DNA of 14,314 bases from Planctomycetota bacterium (GCA_020860865.1 JAJBTL010000278.1:1-14314); one strand, 5' to 3'; positions 1-7,226 are shown, counted from the stretch's first letter. Notes: a model not told the origin generated them from the letters alone. Numbers and translations are program-made.

Positions 1-60
1 CCCCCCTCGCCCCTTCACCCCCCCGGCCGCGCGCCGCGCCCCCACCCCCGAGTTTCCCTG
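1..60. other. Low-complexity C/G homopolymer stretch at the window edge, likely assembly artefact
   Basis: The first 60 bases are runs of C with short GC-only blocks and look like nothing else in the window. In the permease frame they encode glycine, arginine and alanine where a membrane helix should continue. The simplest reading is a poor-quality contig end. A real sequence junction is the alternative. Confidence 0.5.
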
Positions 61-135
61 TAACTTCAGAATGCTCAACGCCACCAGGACAAGGACCGGC
101 GTCAGGTTCGACATGTCGATTTTCTTGGCTTTCAT
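1..135 (-). CDS. Sugar ABC transporter permease, N-terminal fragment (runs off or breaks at the window edge)
   Basis: Two adjacent ATGs (138 and 135) follow a GAGAGGAG ribosome binding site. The second ATG is preferred because the first leaves almost no spacing. The product starts MKAKKIDMSNLTPVLVLVAL and continues SIL: a short basic N-terminus followed by the start of a hydrophobic helix, as in RbsC/MglC-type permeases. It lies downstream of a matching sugar ABC ATPase on the same strand, which supports the assignment. After about 25 residues the hydrophobic helix stops and the frame becomes G/R/A-rich low complexity (positions 1-60), so the true continuation is probably not present here. 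The expected product would form the membrane channel of a carbohydrate importer. The family call rests mainly on context. Confidence 0.55.
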   Translation of the reverse strand, partial: MKAKKIDMSNLTPVLVLVALSILKLQGNSGVGARRAAGGVKGRGG

Positions 136-314
136 CATACTCCTCTCATTCTTCGGACGTGGTAAGAGAATAGATCGGCACGGTGACCCAGGGCACAACG
201 CAACCGTCACCGAGGCGAATGGCTTCGGCGTGCGGCTGCTGCGGCGCGTTCAGGGACAGGATTCAGGCGCCGCGATCTTTTGGGTCGCGGTGGACGGTTG
301 TTATGGAAAAGTTC

Positions 315-1844
315 TTACGCCTCGGCGCAGGACTCGACATCGACGGCGGTGCCGGTGGCGTATTTCATGACATCGCCTTCGGTGAGTCCTTCCGGATTAT
401 CGAAACATTTCGTGATGCGGCCTTCGTGCATGACATAGATGCGGTCGGCCACGCCAAGCGTCTCCGGCAGTTCGGACGAGACCATGATGACGCCCTTCCC
501 TTCCTGCTTGAGACGGTTCATGATCTTGTAGATCTCGACCTTGGCGCCAACGTCGATGCCCCGCGTCGGTTCGTCGAAGATGACGATGTCCGAATCGGAA
601 TTGAGCCATTTGGCGATGACCACCTTCTGCTGATTGCCGCCGGACAGGTTCTTCACCTTCTGGTCGAGGGACGGCGTCTTGATGCGCATGGAGTCCGAAA
701 GGTTGGTGCAGATGCGCCGTTCCGAGGCCCGGCTGATGCCGAAACCGGTCATGACGTTATTGAGGTTCGCGAGGACGATATTTTCCTTCACGGAGAAGGC
801 AAGGATAAGGCCCTGGTTTTTCCGGTCTTCAGTCAGGAGGGCGAGGCCCTGGTTTTTGGCGTCTTCGCAGCTTTTGATCCTGGTCGGGATGCCCTTTATA
901 AGAATCTCGCCGGAGTCGAACGGATCGGCGCCGAAGATGGCCCGCATCGTCTCGGTCCGTCCGGAGCCCATAAGGCCGTAGAACCCGACGATTTCGCCGT
1001 GACGGACGTGGAAGGAGATATCCCGGAGAAGCTTGCCCTGGTTCAGGTGGCGGACCTCGAGAATGTTGTCGCCCGGTTCGCAGTGGACTTTCGGGTATTG
1101 TTCGGACAGGTCGCGGCCGACCATGAGCTTGATGAGGGTGTCGACGGGGGCGCCTTTGGCACTGACCGTTTCTATGTATTTCCCGTCCCGGAAGACGGTG
1201 ATGCGGTCGCCGATTTTGAGGATTTCCTCGAGCCGGTGGGAAATGTAGACAATCGCCACCTTCTTGGCCTTCAATTGGGCGATGATGGCGAAGAGGCTGT
1301 CCACTTCCTTTTCCGTCAGGGCGGAGGTCGGTTCGTCCATGATGATGATGTCGGAGTCAAAGGAGATGGCTTTGGCGATTTCCACCATCTGCATCTGGCC
1401 GACGGAGAGGGTGGAGACGAGGGCGCGTTCGGAAATGTCCGAGTTGATGGAATCGAGAAGGCGCCGGGCGTCCGAAAACATCTTTTTCCAGTCGATGCCT
1501 CCGAAGGCGGTGACGGGCCAGCGGCCAAGGAACATGTTTTCGGCGACGGTCAGGTTTTTGAGGAGGTTCATTTCCTGGAAAATGATGCTGACGCCGCGCT
1601 CGCGCTGCTCGAGGACGCTCCGGGCCGTGATCGGTTCACCCTTATAGGTGATGGTGCCGGAGTAGGTGGTGTTGACGCCGGCGAGGACTTTCATAATTGT
1701 GGATTTTCCGGCGCCGTTCTCTCCGAGGAGGACGTGGACTTCGCCCGGATAGGCGTCGAAACGGACCTTGTCCAGGGCGAGGACGCCGGGAAATTCGACA
1801 GTGATGTCGTCCATGCGGACGATGGGTTCAGGCTGGGCAGTCAC
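315..1844 (-). CDS. Sugar ABC transporter ATP-binding protein with two ABC domains (RbsA/MglA/XylG type)
   Basis: The 509-residue protein has the usual length of a duplicated carbohydrate-uptake ATPase. Domain 1 has Walker A GENGAGKST (41-49), signature LSVGQ (146-150), Walker B IIIMDE (166-171) and a switch histidine in YISHR (about 203). Domain 2 has a degenerate P-loop GLMGSGRTE (290-298), signature LSGGNQQ (400-406) and Walker B VIFDE (421-425), followed by TRGIDVGAK. A second site lacking the GKS/T lysine is normal for this family. It would power import of a monosaccharide at the cytoplasmic face. The start is GTG, with GGGAGGGAG just upstream (1847-1855). The permease begins 177-180 nt further on; the spacer holds no convincing gene. 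The leader from the upstream promoter would be about 220 nt. The sugar cannot be deduced and no binding-protein gene is visible. Confidence 0.95.
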   Translation of the reverse strand: MTAQPEPIVRMDDITVEFPGVLALDKVRFDAYPGEVHVLLGENGAGKSTIMKVLAGVNTTYSGTITYKGEPITARSVLEQRERGVSIIFQEMNLLKNLTVAENMFLGRWPVTAFGGIDWKKMFSDARRLLDSINSDISERALVSTLSVGQMQMVEIAKAISFDSDIIIMDEPTSALTEKEVDSLFAIIAQLKAKKVAIVYISHRLEEILKIGDRITVFRDGKYIETVSAKGAPVDTLIKLMVGRDLSEQYPKVHCEPGDNILEVRHLNQGKLLRDISFHVRHGEIVGFYGLMGSGRTETMRAIFGADPFDSGEILIKGIPTRIKSCEDAKNQGLALLTEDRKNQGLILAFSVKENIVLANLNNVMTGFGISRASERRICTNLSDSMRIKTPSLDQKVKNLSGGNQQKVVIAKWLNSDSDIVIFDEPTRGIDVGAKVEIYKIMNRLKQEGKGVIMVSSELPETLGVADRIYVMHEGRITKCFDNPEGLTEGDVMKYATGTAVDVESCAEA

Positions 1845-1896
1845 GACTCCCTCCCATACAAATCACGCGCAGGTAAAAGAATACAGTGAGTCAAAT

Positions 1897-1916
1897 ATCT
1901 GGGCACGCGCCCAGAT
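1897..1916. promoter_or_regulatory. Putative LacI-family operator O1 (perfect dyad)
   Basis: ATCTGGGCACGCGCCCAGAT is an 8-bp perfect inverted repeat around ACGC, with CG at the exact centre as in LacI-family operators. It shares CGCGCCCA and the flanking positions with two other sites in this intergenic region. It lies in the ATPase leader, about 150 nt downstream of the predicted start of transcription and 52 nt upstream of the GTG start codon. Confidence 0.6.
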
Positions 1917-2036
1917 CGCGGTAAATAGTAACTCCCGATCACCCGGGAATGGCAGTTTATACTGGCACAGTGGGTAGTAAGGGCAAAAAGGGGCGACGGG
2001 AAGAACGTCGCGGCAAGCGAGAGGGATGACAACAAG

Positions 2037-2056
2037 AACTGTGTTCGCGCCCAAAT
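2037..2056. promoter_or_regulatory. Putative LacI-family operator O2, next to the transcription start
   Basis: AACTGTGTTCGCGCCCAAAT matches O1 and O3 at CGCGCCCA and at the outer T-G-x-G positions. Read on the minus strand it begins about 8 nt after the predicted +1, so a bound regulator would block initiation or escape. Its left half is a weaker match to the dyad than its right half. Confidence 0.6.
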
Positions 2057-2070
2057 ATGGTTGTACAGTC

Positions 2071-2099
2071 ACTATATCGTCGGTAAACCGCGTTGTCAA
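2071..2099 (-). promoter_or_regulatory. Strong sigma70-type promoter for the sugar ABC operon
   Basis: On the minus strand a perfect -35 TTGACA (2099-2094) is followed by exactly 17 nt and a -10 TATAGT (2076-2071). The predicted +1 is near 2064. It points at the ATPase gene, and operator O2 sits directly downstream. Confidence 0.75.
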
Positions 2100-2203
2100 C
2101 TCCATTGTTTGGAAAAACAGCCTTGGAAAATCTGTGGCGATTTTTACCGCCGCGCCAACATCTTGGATTAATTAGAGATGGATGGACGGAAAACCTTTTA
2201 AAA

Positions 2204-2223
2204 AATTGTGCCCGCGCCCAAAA
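2204..2223. promoter_or_regulatory. Putative LacI-family operator O3
   Basis: AATTGTGCCCGCGCCCAAAA shares CGCGCCCA and A-x-T-T-G-x-G with O2, and the outer AAATT/AATTT positions extend the dyad. It lies about 105 bp upstream of the -35 box and 20 bp beyond the end of the regulator gene. Centre-to-centre distances are 167 bp to O2 and 307 bp to O1, compatible with looping. Confidence 0.55.
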
Positions 2224-2243
2224 TTTCAGAATGATTCAAACCG

Positions 2244-3278
2244 TCAGATGTCGATATTTTCCGCGCAGGCTATGTGTATCCGGGTGTAGGCGATCTCGTT
2301 TTCCGGCTTGCGGCCGGCCATGAGGAAGTTCGTGAGCACTAGTACCGGCATCGATCCTTGAAGATAGAGGTTTTGCTCGATGACGAAATCCACCACCCGT
2401 TCCCGGAGGAGGCGCGCCGTCGTCTCGGAAACGTCGTGGCAGACGACCCTGACCTGGCCAGCCCGGCCGCAGCGGCGAAGCGCTTCGGCACAGCCGGGGA
2501 CGCTCTCGTTCGCCATGTATATGGCATTGGCATCGGGGTTGTCCGTGAGGAAACGGCTGACGCGGTCCAGTGTGATTTCATAATCGTTGTAGCATTCCAC
2601 AACGGTATCCGCTGCCGGATCGCGGCCGAGTTCGGCCGTGCGCTGGCTGAACTCTTCCACCCGGCGACGGTGGCCGTCGTACTCGCGGTTGCCGCAGGCG
2701 ATAAGGATGGGCGAGGTCGCCGGCACCAGTTTGGCCATGATTTCGGCGGCTATGCGTCCGCTCCGCCGGTCGTCCTCGCCGACAAAGCACATGCGACCGC
2801 TGCCGGGAATGTCCGAGTTGAACGTCACCACCGGGATGCCGCCACGGACCAGGTCGAGGAGGCGGTTCCGGACCGGCTCGGTATTCCTGGCGCAGATGGC
2901 GAGGCCCCGGGCCCCGGCGGCGACGGCGGCGTCAATGGCTTCGACATACTCCTCCGGGAGATCGGTGGCGCAGTGACGGACCATGACCTCTATGCCGAAA
3001 TCCGCCAGTTCCGCCCTGGCGTTTTCCAAGCCGCGCTCCACTTCCTGGCCAAACGACCCTGACCACACCGGCATGACGACGGCGATTTTCATGCCCTTGT
3101 TCTTGAGGGCCAGCGCCCGCGCCGCCCGGTCCGGCGTGTAGTCGAGATCCCGCAAGGCCGCCTCGACCCGGCGGCGTTTTTCCGGATTGACATTCGGCCG
3201 GCCGTGGAGCACCCGGTCGACAACGCCCCGGGACACACCGGCATAGGCGGCTATCATTTTGATGGTTGGTTTGGCCAT
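2244..3278 (-). CDS. LacI-family transcriptional regulator, sugar-responsive
   Basis: The 344-residue protein has the standard LacI length and layout. An N-terminal helix-turn-helix (about 4-25, TIKMIAAYAGVSRGVVDRVL) and hinge (DYTPDRAARALA, about 48-59) precede a periplasmic-binding-protein-like effector domain starting near KIAVVMPVWSG. The chosen ATG (3278) gives MAKPTIKM and has AAGGA upstream with 7-nt spacing. An upstream ATG at 3284 and a TTG at 3302 are in frame but less typical of the family. The gene is immediately upstream of, and on the same strand as, the sugar ABC transporter genes, with family-type operators between them. It is therefore likely the local repressor, binding the imported sugar or a derivative. 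The effector is unknown. Confidence 0.93.
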   Translation of the reverse strand: MAKPTIKMIAAYAGVSRGVVDRVLHGRPNVNPEKRRRVEAALRDLDYTPDRAARALALKNKGMKIAVVMPVWSGSFGQEVERGLENARAELADFGIEVMVRHCATDLPEEYVEAIDAAVAAGARGLAICARNTEPVRNRLLDLVRGGIPVVTFNSDIPGSGRMCFVGEDDRRSGRIAAEIMAKLVPATSPILIACGNREYDGHRRRVEEFSQRTAELGRDPAADTVVECYNDYEITLDRVSRFLTDNPDANAIYMANESVPGCAEALRRCGRAGQVRVVCHDVSETTARLLRERVVDFVIEQNLYLQGSMPVLVLTNFLMAGRKPENEIAYTRIHIACAENIDI

Positions 3279-3300
3279 GTCCATTTCCTTATGGCGCCGC

Positions 3301-3320
3301 AAATGGGCGCGCGCACGTCA
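3301..3320. promoter_or_regulatory. Possible fourth operator upstream of the regulator gene
   Basis: AAATGGGCGCGCGCACGTCA matches the reverse complement of the O1-O3 consensus over TGGGCGCG and again at CAC, about 12 of 20 positions against O2. It lies 22 nt upstream of the regulator start codon, where it could mediate autoregulation. The second half-site is weak and I found no clear -35/-10 pair nearby. Confidence 0.3.
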
Positions 3321-3607
3321 ACGTCCGAGACTTACTTTACCGTACAATCCGGCATAATGCCATCGACAATTCCCGAAAGATTTCAGTTTACTGGTTTTTA
3401 TTAACCGGCCCGCCGGTATCTCGATGGTGGAACCGTATCCAACCAGCGCTTTTTTGTGTGCCATCCGGCGGCGCACGCGTCCATTGCCAGTATACGATTA
3501 TGCTGTTTACCGGACAACGGACCCGTCTTTTCGGTGAAAAACGGTCGTCCTCCGGGTAACCGAACATGCTTTCGGGTAATCGGGTAGTGTCGAAGACAAT
3601 AAAACAC

Positions 3608-3636
3608 TTGCAATATGGTGAATGGATCTGTATAGT
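3608..3636 (+). promoter_or_regulatory. Orphan sigma70-type promoter
   Basis: TTGCAA (3608-3613), a 17-nt spacer and TATAGT (3631-3636) match the consensus at 5 of 6 and 5 of 6 positions. The predicted start near 3643 is followed by a hairpin ACCCGAT, GCGA loop, ATCAGGGT, and then a T6 run at about 3671. No coding region follows for several hundred bases, so any product would be an RNA or a very long leader for the gene at 4329. Confidence 0.4.
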
Positions 3637-3899
3637 AATGAAACCCGATGCGAATCAGGGTGAGGGGCTTTTTTAGAAACGAAAGGAAAATTCCATAGAT
3701 TACAACTACCACGAAATCTCCACCGCCATTTGTGTGTTCTGAAGTACGACGGTGTAGCGTTGTACCACTTAAATCCTGCTACATCGGAATAATCACCGTC
3801 ATGACAACCGAATCATCCGCCTCTGCGGAACAGTTCCGTCGTCAATCCTTCCCCTGTGTTATCCGACCTCTTTTAACCTCTTTACCTGTGTATAGAATT

Positions 3900-3923
3900 T
3901 CGACCAATTTATAATTGGGTCGA
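3900..3923. repeat. Near-perfect inverted repeat in the intergenic region
   Basis: Arms TCGACCAATT and AATTGGGTCGA flank a 3-nt TAT centre, with one extra G in the right arm. The A/T-rich core and G/C ends resemble a protein-binding dyad more than a terminator, since no T-run follows on either strand. Confidence 0.4.
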
Positions 3924-3971
3924 CATCCATCTGATTTTTTCTTCTGTCACGCCACGACAATAAACTAACCA

Positions 3972-4184
3972 TCAACAACCACATTTTGTCCATCGCGCCA
4001 CTTCATACAAACGGGTCTCCATGACCAAGAAGTCAGCGCTTCCCCGTCCACCAGTATCAACCATAACCGTAAACTTGTAAATCAGTTCAGTCGTTCTCCC
4101 AAACTCGTCGATAGTAGTTTCGGGCCGGCGTGCGGCATGGCGTCGGACCTGTGTTCGGAGTGACACACCGTCCTTGTTTCGCAT
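3972..4184 (-). CDS. Doubtful 70-residue hypothetical protein or gene remnant
   Basis: This open frame starts MRNKDGVSLRTQ and ends LYEVARWTKCGC. Its second half (ELIYKFTVMVDTGG, SADFLVMETRLYEVARW) reads like the end of a folded protein rather than random high-GC translation. It has no recognisable ribosome binding site and the frame stays open far upstream across an unrelated plus-strand gene. Its codons are more A/T-ending than those of neighbouring genes. It could be the 3' end of a truncated gene, a small real gene or chance. No family is recognised. Confidence 0.25.
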   Translation of the reverse strand: MRNKDGVSLRTQVRRHAARRPETTIDEFGRTTELIYKFTVMVDTGGRGSADFLVMETRLYEVARWTKCGC

Positions 4185-4328
4185 TGGACTGTGCGCCGTG
4201 ATGTTCCGGCTGCCGGGTTTGTTCCCGGCGCGCCGGGCCGTCGGTTCGGGGCGTGCGGTTGCCACTGCGGCTGGCTGGGACGGGAGTACTCCGGTACCGC
4301 CCATTATCGCCTTGATAAGGAGAAGGCT

Positions 4329-5078
4329 GTGCGCAGATTCTTGGTCATCGTCGTCGCCTCGCTGGTTCCGGTCGGCATGTGGACCGCCGGTTGTCGGCAG
4401 GAACGTCAAGCAGCCTTCCCGAACAGCCCGGAAATGGCCTCCCTGGCCAAGTCCGGCGCTGGCCGCACCGCCGAGGCGGAAAGCCCGACCACGCCGCCCG
4501 AAATTCCCCCCGCCCCCATCGACCGGAGCGTCATGCACCTGGCCGATTCCAGCGTGCTGGCCCGGGTGCAGGCGGTCAGCGACCGCGCCGATCAACTGGC
4601 CGGACCGACTCCGGACGACGGCCTCTTCACCCTTCCCGATCTGTCCCGCGACATGGCGTCGGCCCCGGTAATCGCACCCGTGCCCGCCGCGCCTGGTGCG
4701 GCGTCGGCTATGCCGGCCCGGAGCGGCCCGCTGCCGTCCGGCCGCGAGTTCTGGTCCAAACCGGTGGCGGCCAGGAACGACCGTCCGGTCCAGGCCCCGG
4801 CCGACATCTCGGCCATGGCCCCGTCGGCCGCGCCCGATTATATCGCGACGCCACCGTCCCATTATCAAGCCCCGGCGGCGCCGGCCATGCCCGGCACGCC
4901 GACCGGTTCCCGGCTCCTGCCGCCGGAGGACGTCCCTGGCGTATTCCTGTTCGACGATACGCCGATATCGTCACTCCACTCACCGCCGGCCAGCCGGCAC
5001 TCCGGACTGGGCCTTCCCGGCGGCGACGCATTGAGCGCGCCGCCCTTGTCGTCAAACGCCTCCGCCTCGCGGTTATAG
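4329..5078 (+). CDS. Pro/Ala-rich putative lipoprotein, possibly the 5' half of a split gene
   Basis: The frame is open from 4191, but the best start is GTG at 4329, with AAGGAG (4317-4322) 6 nt upstream. This gives a 249-residue product beginning VRRFLVIVVASLVPVGMW, then TAGC: two arginines, a hydrophobic stretch and a lipobox-like TAGC with Cys22. Threonine at -3 is atypical. The rest is low-complexity Pro, Ala and Ser with short conserved-looking blocks (VMHLADSSVLARVQAVSDRA, about 73-92). It is probably exported and membrane-anchored, and largely disordered. An amber codon (5076-5078) ends it, and the next similar frame resumes in the same phase. No function is recognised. Confidence 0.65.
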   Translation: MRRFLVIVVASLVPVGMWTAGCRQERQAAFPNSPEMASLAKSGAGRTAEAESPTTPPEIPPAPIDRSVMHLADSSVLARVQAVSDRADQLAGPTPDDGLFTLPDLSRDMASAPVIAPVPAAPGAASAMPARSGPLPSGREFWSKPVAARNDRPVQAPADISAMAPSAAPDYIATPPSHYQAPAAPAMPGTPTGSRLLPPEDVPGVFLFDDTPISSLHSPPASRHSGLGLPGGDALSAPPLSSNASASRL

Positions 5079-5087
5079 CACGGCCGG

Positions 5088-6608
5088 ATGCGTTCCGTCG
5101 ACACGGCCGGCAAAGCCACCGCCCAGGTGTCGCAGCGCGGCCCGCTCCGCCTCGACCTGTCCGGCCTGGTGCCGACGTCGGCCCGGCAATCAGCTCCGGC
5201 CGAAGCGGTCGCCGTTCCCCGGTCCGAACCGGCGTCGGCCATGCCCCTCTACCAGGAGGTGTCGGAACAGATGGCGACGGCGGTCGTTCGCCGCCCGGTT
5301 GGCGACGAGCCCGTTTCCGCGCCGATAATCACCTTGTCCACCTCCCCGGTGCACGAACCGCTTCCCGAACCGGTGCCGCTGTCGGCCCTGGCCGGAATGC
5401 CGTCGTTCCAGCCGCTGCCGGATTCGTTCCCGACAGCGCTTCCGTCCATGCCGGCTTCTTCGCCGGTGGTGGAACCGGCCCCGACCGCCGCGTCGGCGTC
5501 GGTCGGAAAAAACGCTGTGCCGGCTCCGGCCCAGTGGGTGGCGTCGCCGGCCGCGTCGGCCAGGGCGACTTCGGACGCGACGGTAACGTCGACCCGGCGG
5601 CCGAGCGGGACGATGTCCCTGCCGGTGCCGCTCATCCCGGCGACCCCGGCGGCAAAGCCGATGGACGCGCCGCTGCCGTTTGAAGAACTGCCCGAATCCC
5701 CGACCGCCGCCGCGGCGCGGGCGCGGACCAACGCGTCGGACGCCATGTCCCAGGCCCTGGCGCCGCTGCCGGACCTTTCCGGCGGCAGTGCTGTGCCGAC
5801 CGCTGCGCTGGTCCGGTCGGCGTCGCGTCAGGCGGAAACGCCGGTTGCTTCGGCCGCCGGATCGTCGTCGGGTCAGCCGCTGGCGGCGCCGCCGTCCCGT
5901 CCGGCGGCGATGGCGAGTATGGCGCTTCCAGAGCGTTCCACGGCGAAAAAGTCCGGCGCGAAACAGGCTGCCGCCGCGACGGAAAAGAGCGCCGCCACTA
6001 CGGACAGCGCCTCGAAACGGGCCGGCCGCATCCCCGAGGTGACCCTGCCGCAGCCGGTTCCGGAAGCGGTGCCGACCCCGGAACTGACCGCCGCCAAGAC
6101 TGTCCTCATGGATTTCTCCCCGGAAGCGTTGGACGAGGTGTCCCTGCCGGCGTCGGTCCGGAACAACGAATTCTTCAAGACCGACTTCTGGGAAAGCAAG
6201 GCCCCGGCGCCGGTCCCGGCCGCCCCGGTCCCGCCCGCCGCGAAAACGCCGTCCCTGCCGATTCCGGAACTGCCGATGCCGGCGGCGCCGAACCGGCTGG
6301 AAAAGGAAACGCCGTCCGTCCCGGCCCCGACGGCCAAGGCGGCGATGCCGTCGCTCCCATCGTTACCGGCGATGCCGGCGGTAGAGCCCCGGGAACCGAT
6401 CTGGGTGGACTCCATGCCGACAGGCCGTCAGCAGGAAAAAGAAACCGTGCCGGAATACCGCTATGAAGTGACGCCGAAGCAGTTGCCGGTCCCGGCGTTG
6501 AAGACCCGCATCGAAACAGTCGAAGCGCGAAAGACGGAGAAGGAAGCCGCCCCGGCCGCGCCGAAGAAGGTCAAACTCATGCCCATCGGCAAGCCGAACA
6601 ACGGGTAG
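5088..6608 (+). CDS. Pro/Ala-rich low-complexity protein, possibly the 3' half of a split gene
   Basis: This 506-residue frame starts at ATG 5088, nine bases after the upstream amber codon and in the same phase. It has no visible ribosome binding site and no signal peptide. It is dominated by Pro, Ala, Ser and Val, with the high G/C third positions of the neighbours. More ordered-looking segments include FSPEALDEVSLPASVRNNEF (about 343-362) and a basic C-terminus ending KLMPIGKPNNG. If fused to the upstream frame the product would be a lipoprotein of about 759 residues, perhaps spanning or tethering in the periplasm. Function is unknown. As an independent gene it would depend on translational reinitiation. 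Confidence 0.6.
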   Translation: MRSVDTAGKATAQVSQRGPLRLDLSGLVPTSARQSAPAEAVAVPRSEPASAMPLYQEVSEQMATAVVRRPVGDEPVSAPIITLSTSPVHEPLPEPVPLSALAGMPSFQPLPDSFPTALPSMPASSPVVEPAPTAASASVGKNAVPAPAQWVASPAASARATSDATVTSTRRPSGTMSLPVPLIPATPAAKPMDAPLPFEELPESPTAAAARARTNASDAMSQALAPLPDLSGGSAVPTAALVRSASRQAETPVASAAGSSSGQPLAAPPSRPAAMASMALPERSTAKKSGAKQAAAATEKSAATTDSASKRAGRIPEVTLPQPVPEAVPTPELTAAKTVLMDFSPEALDEVSLPASVRNNEFFKTDFWESKAPAPVPAAPVPPAAKTPSLPIPELPMPAAPNRLEKETPSVPAPTAKAAMPSLPSLPAMPAVEPREPIWVDSMPTGRQQEKETVPEYRYEVTPKQLPVPALKTRIETVEARKTEKEAAPAAPKKVKLMPIGKPNNG

Positions 6609-6624
6609 CCGACCTTAATCGGAT

Positions 6625-6659
6625 AAAGAAAGCGGGCGACGTCATTCGGCGTCGCCCGC
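6625..6659 (-). terminator. Rho-independent terminator for the DUF1573-like gene
   Basis: A perfect 10-bp stem (GCGGGCGACG, 6632-6641, with CGTCGCCCGC, 6650-6659) and an 8-nt loop lie between two convergent genes. On the minus strand the stem is followed by TTTCTTT. On the plus strand no T-run follows, so termination should mainly serve the leftward gene. Confidence 0.75.
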
Positions 6660-6703
6660 ATCGTATTGGCTGGCAAGGAAGGGTTCGGAGTACACCAACC
6701 AGC

Positions 6704-7186
6704 CTATCCTCCCTGAATCTCATCCCGTACATTATATTGGAGAACGGTCCTGACCGGCTCCTTTATCCCGACGAAGAGCGCGAATGTCGCGCCCGGCTGC
6801 GGCGACGGCTTAATCTTCCTGACCACGATAAAGGCGCGTTCGTTGGCGGCGAATTCGCTTTTCTCCATCTCGGCCAAGAGGCACGAGCAGGAGATGAGGA
6901 GACGGTCGACAACCACCGGTCCGTTCCCGGGCCGAACTATCTCCAACACTTGCGATGGCCCATGATCATCTGTATAAAGGGGGATTGGCACGTCCGGCGC
7001 CGGGACCACCTGGATACCGGCTTCGGACATGACGGCGTCAAAGACCATGTCGTGCCGGGATACGAGGCCGGGTGCGTTCGACTCGGCGCCGGCGGCCGGA
7101 AGCGCCAAGGTCGCAATGACGGCGACGACGGCGGCGAGGGCCATGACGCCACGACGCAACACTGTTTTTCTCAGGTGAAAGAGCAT
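6704..7186 (-). CDS. Exported DUF1573-like protein with paired cysteines
   Basis: The 160-residue protein begins with a signal peptide: basic LRKTVLRR, hydrophobic VMALAAVVAVIATLAL, likely cleavage after PAAGA near residue 34. The mature part matches the DUF1573 pattern. A Gly-Asn-rich strand (VRPGNGPVVVDRL) leads into SCSC (Cys100, Cys102), then a charged segment and closing strands (FALFVGIKEPVRTVLQYNV). Many family members have an SCGC-type pair here; the role is poorly defined. ATG is preceded by AAAGG at 7-nt spacing. It is divergent from a thioredoxin-like gene and a CcdA-like gene, so thiol chemistry is a reasonable inference. The family call is from pattern only. Confidence 0.65.
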   Translation of the reverse strand: MLFHLRKTVLRRGVMALAAVVAVIATLALPAAGAESNAPGLVSRHDMVFDAVMSEAGIQVVPAPDVPIPLYTDDHGPSQVLEIVRPGNGPVVVDRLLISCSCLLAEMEKSEFAANERAFIVVRKIKPSPQPGATFALFVGIKEPVRTVLQYNVRDEIQGG

Positions 7187-7203
7187 TGTCGAACCTTTCC
7201 TGA

Positions 7204-7226
7204 AAGCGGCCGGAATCCAGCCGCTT
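7204..7226. promoter_or_regulatory. Hairpin in the 5' leader of the DUF1573-like gene
   Basis: AAGCGGC and GCCGCTT pair over 7 bp around a 9-nt loop. On the minus strand the hairpin ends just before the AGGAAAGG ribosome binding site, where it could modulate translation. On the plus strand a T5 run follows 5 nt later. Confidence 0.35.

Larger units (their letters stand above)
3321..4328. other. AT-richer intergenic region of about 1 kb without a convincing gene
   Basis: Between the regulator start and the lipoprotein start the composition drops to more A/T than anywhere else in the window. Reading frames here are short and lack good ribosome binding sites. It contains an orphan plus-strand promoter (3608-3636), a near-perfect dyad (3900-3923), one doubtful 70-residue frame (3972-4184) and a 14-bp perfect palindrome CCCGGCGCGCCGGG (4224-4237). 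Three spaced copies of CGGGTA occur around 3558-3587. It may be a relic of decayed DNA, or simply a long spacer between unrelated loci. Confidence 0.6.

Noticed and set aside
139..314. Protein-like 35-codon minus-strand frame between ATPase and permease, ending PIYSLTTSEE just before the permease ribosome binding site
   Set aside because: An in-frame stop lies shortly upstream and no ATG, GTG or TTG is placed to start most of it; probably spacer. A frameshifted remnant cannot be excluded.
183..1889. 568-codon plus-strand open frame
   Set aside because: It is the antisense shadow of the sugar ABC ATPase, whose motifs are unmistakable; the translation is Asp/Val/Phe/His-rich without any domain, as expected from high-GC antisense.
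2358..3062. 234-codon plus-strand frame inside the LacI-family gene
   Set aside because: Antisense shadow of the regulator with no domain of its own.
3401..3712. 103-codon minus-strand frame in the AT-rich spacer
   Set aside because: No ribosome binding site, no domain, and a good promoter on the opposite strand lies inside it.
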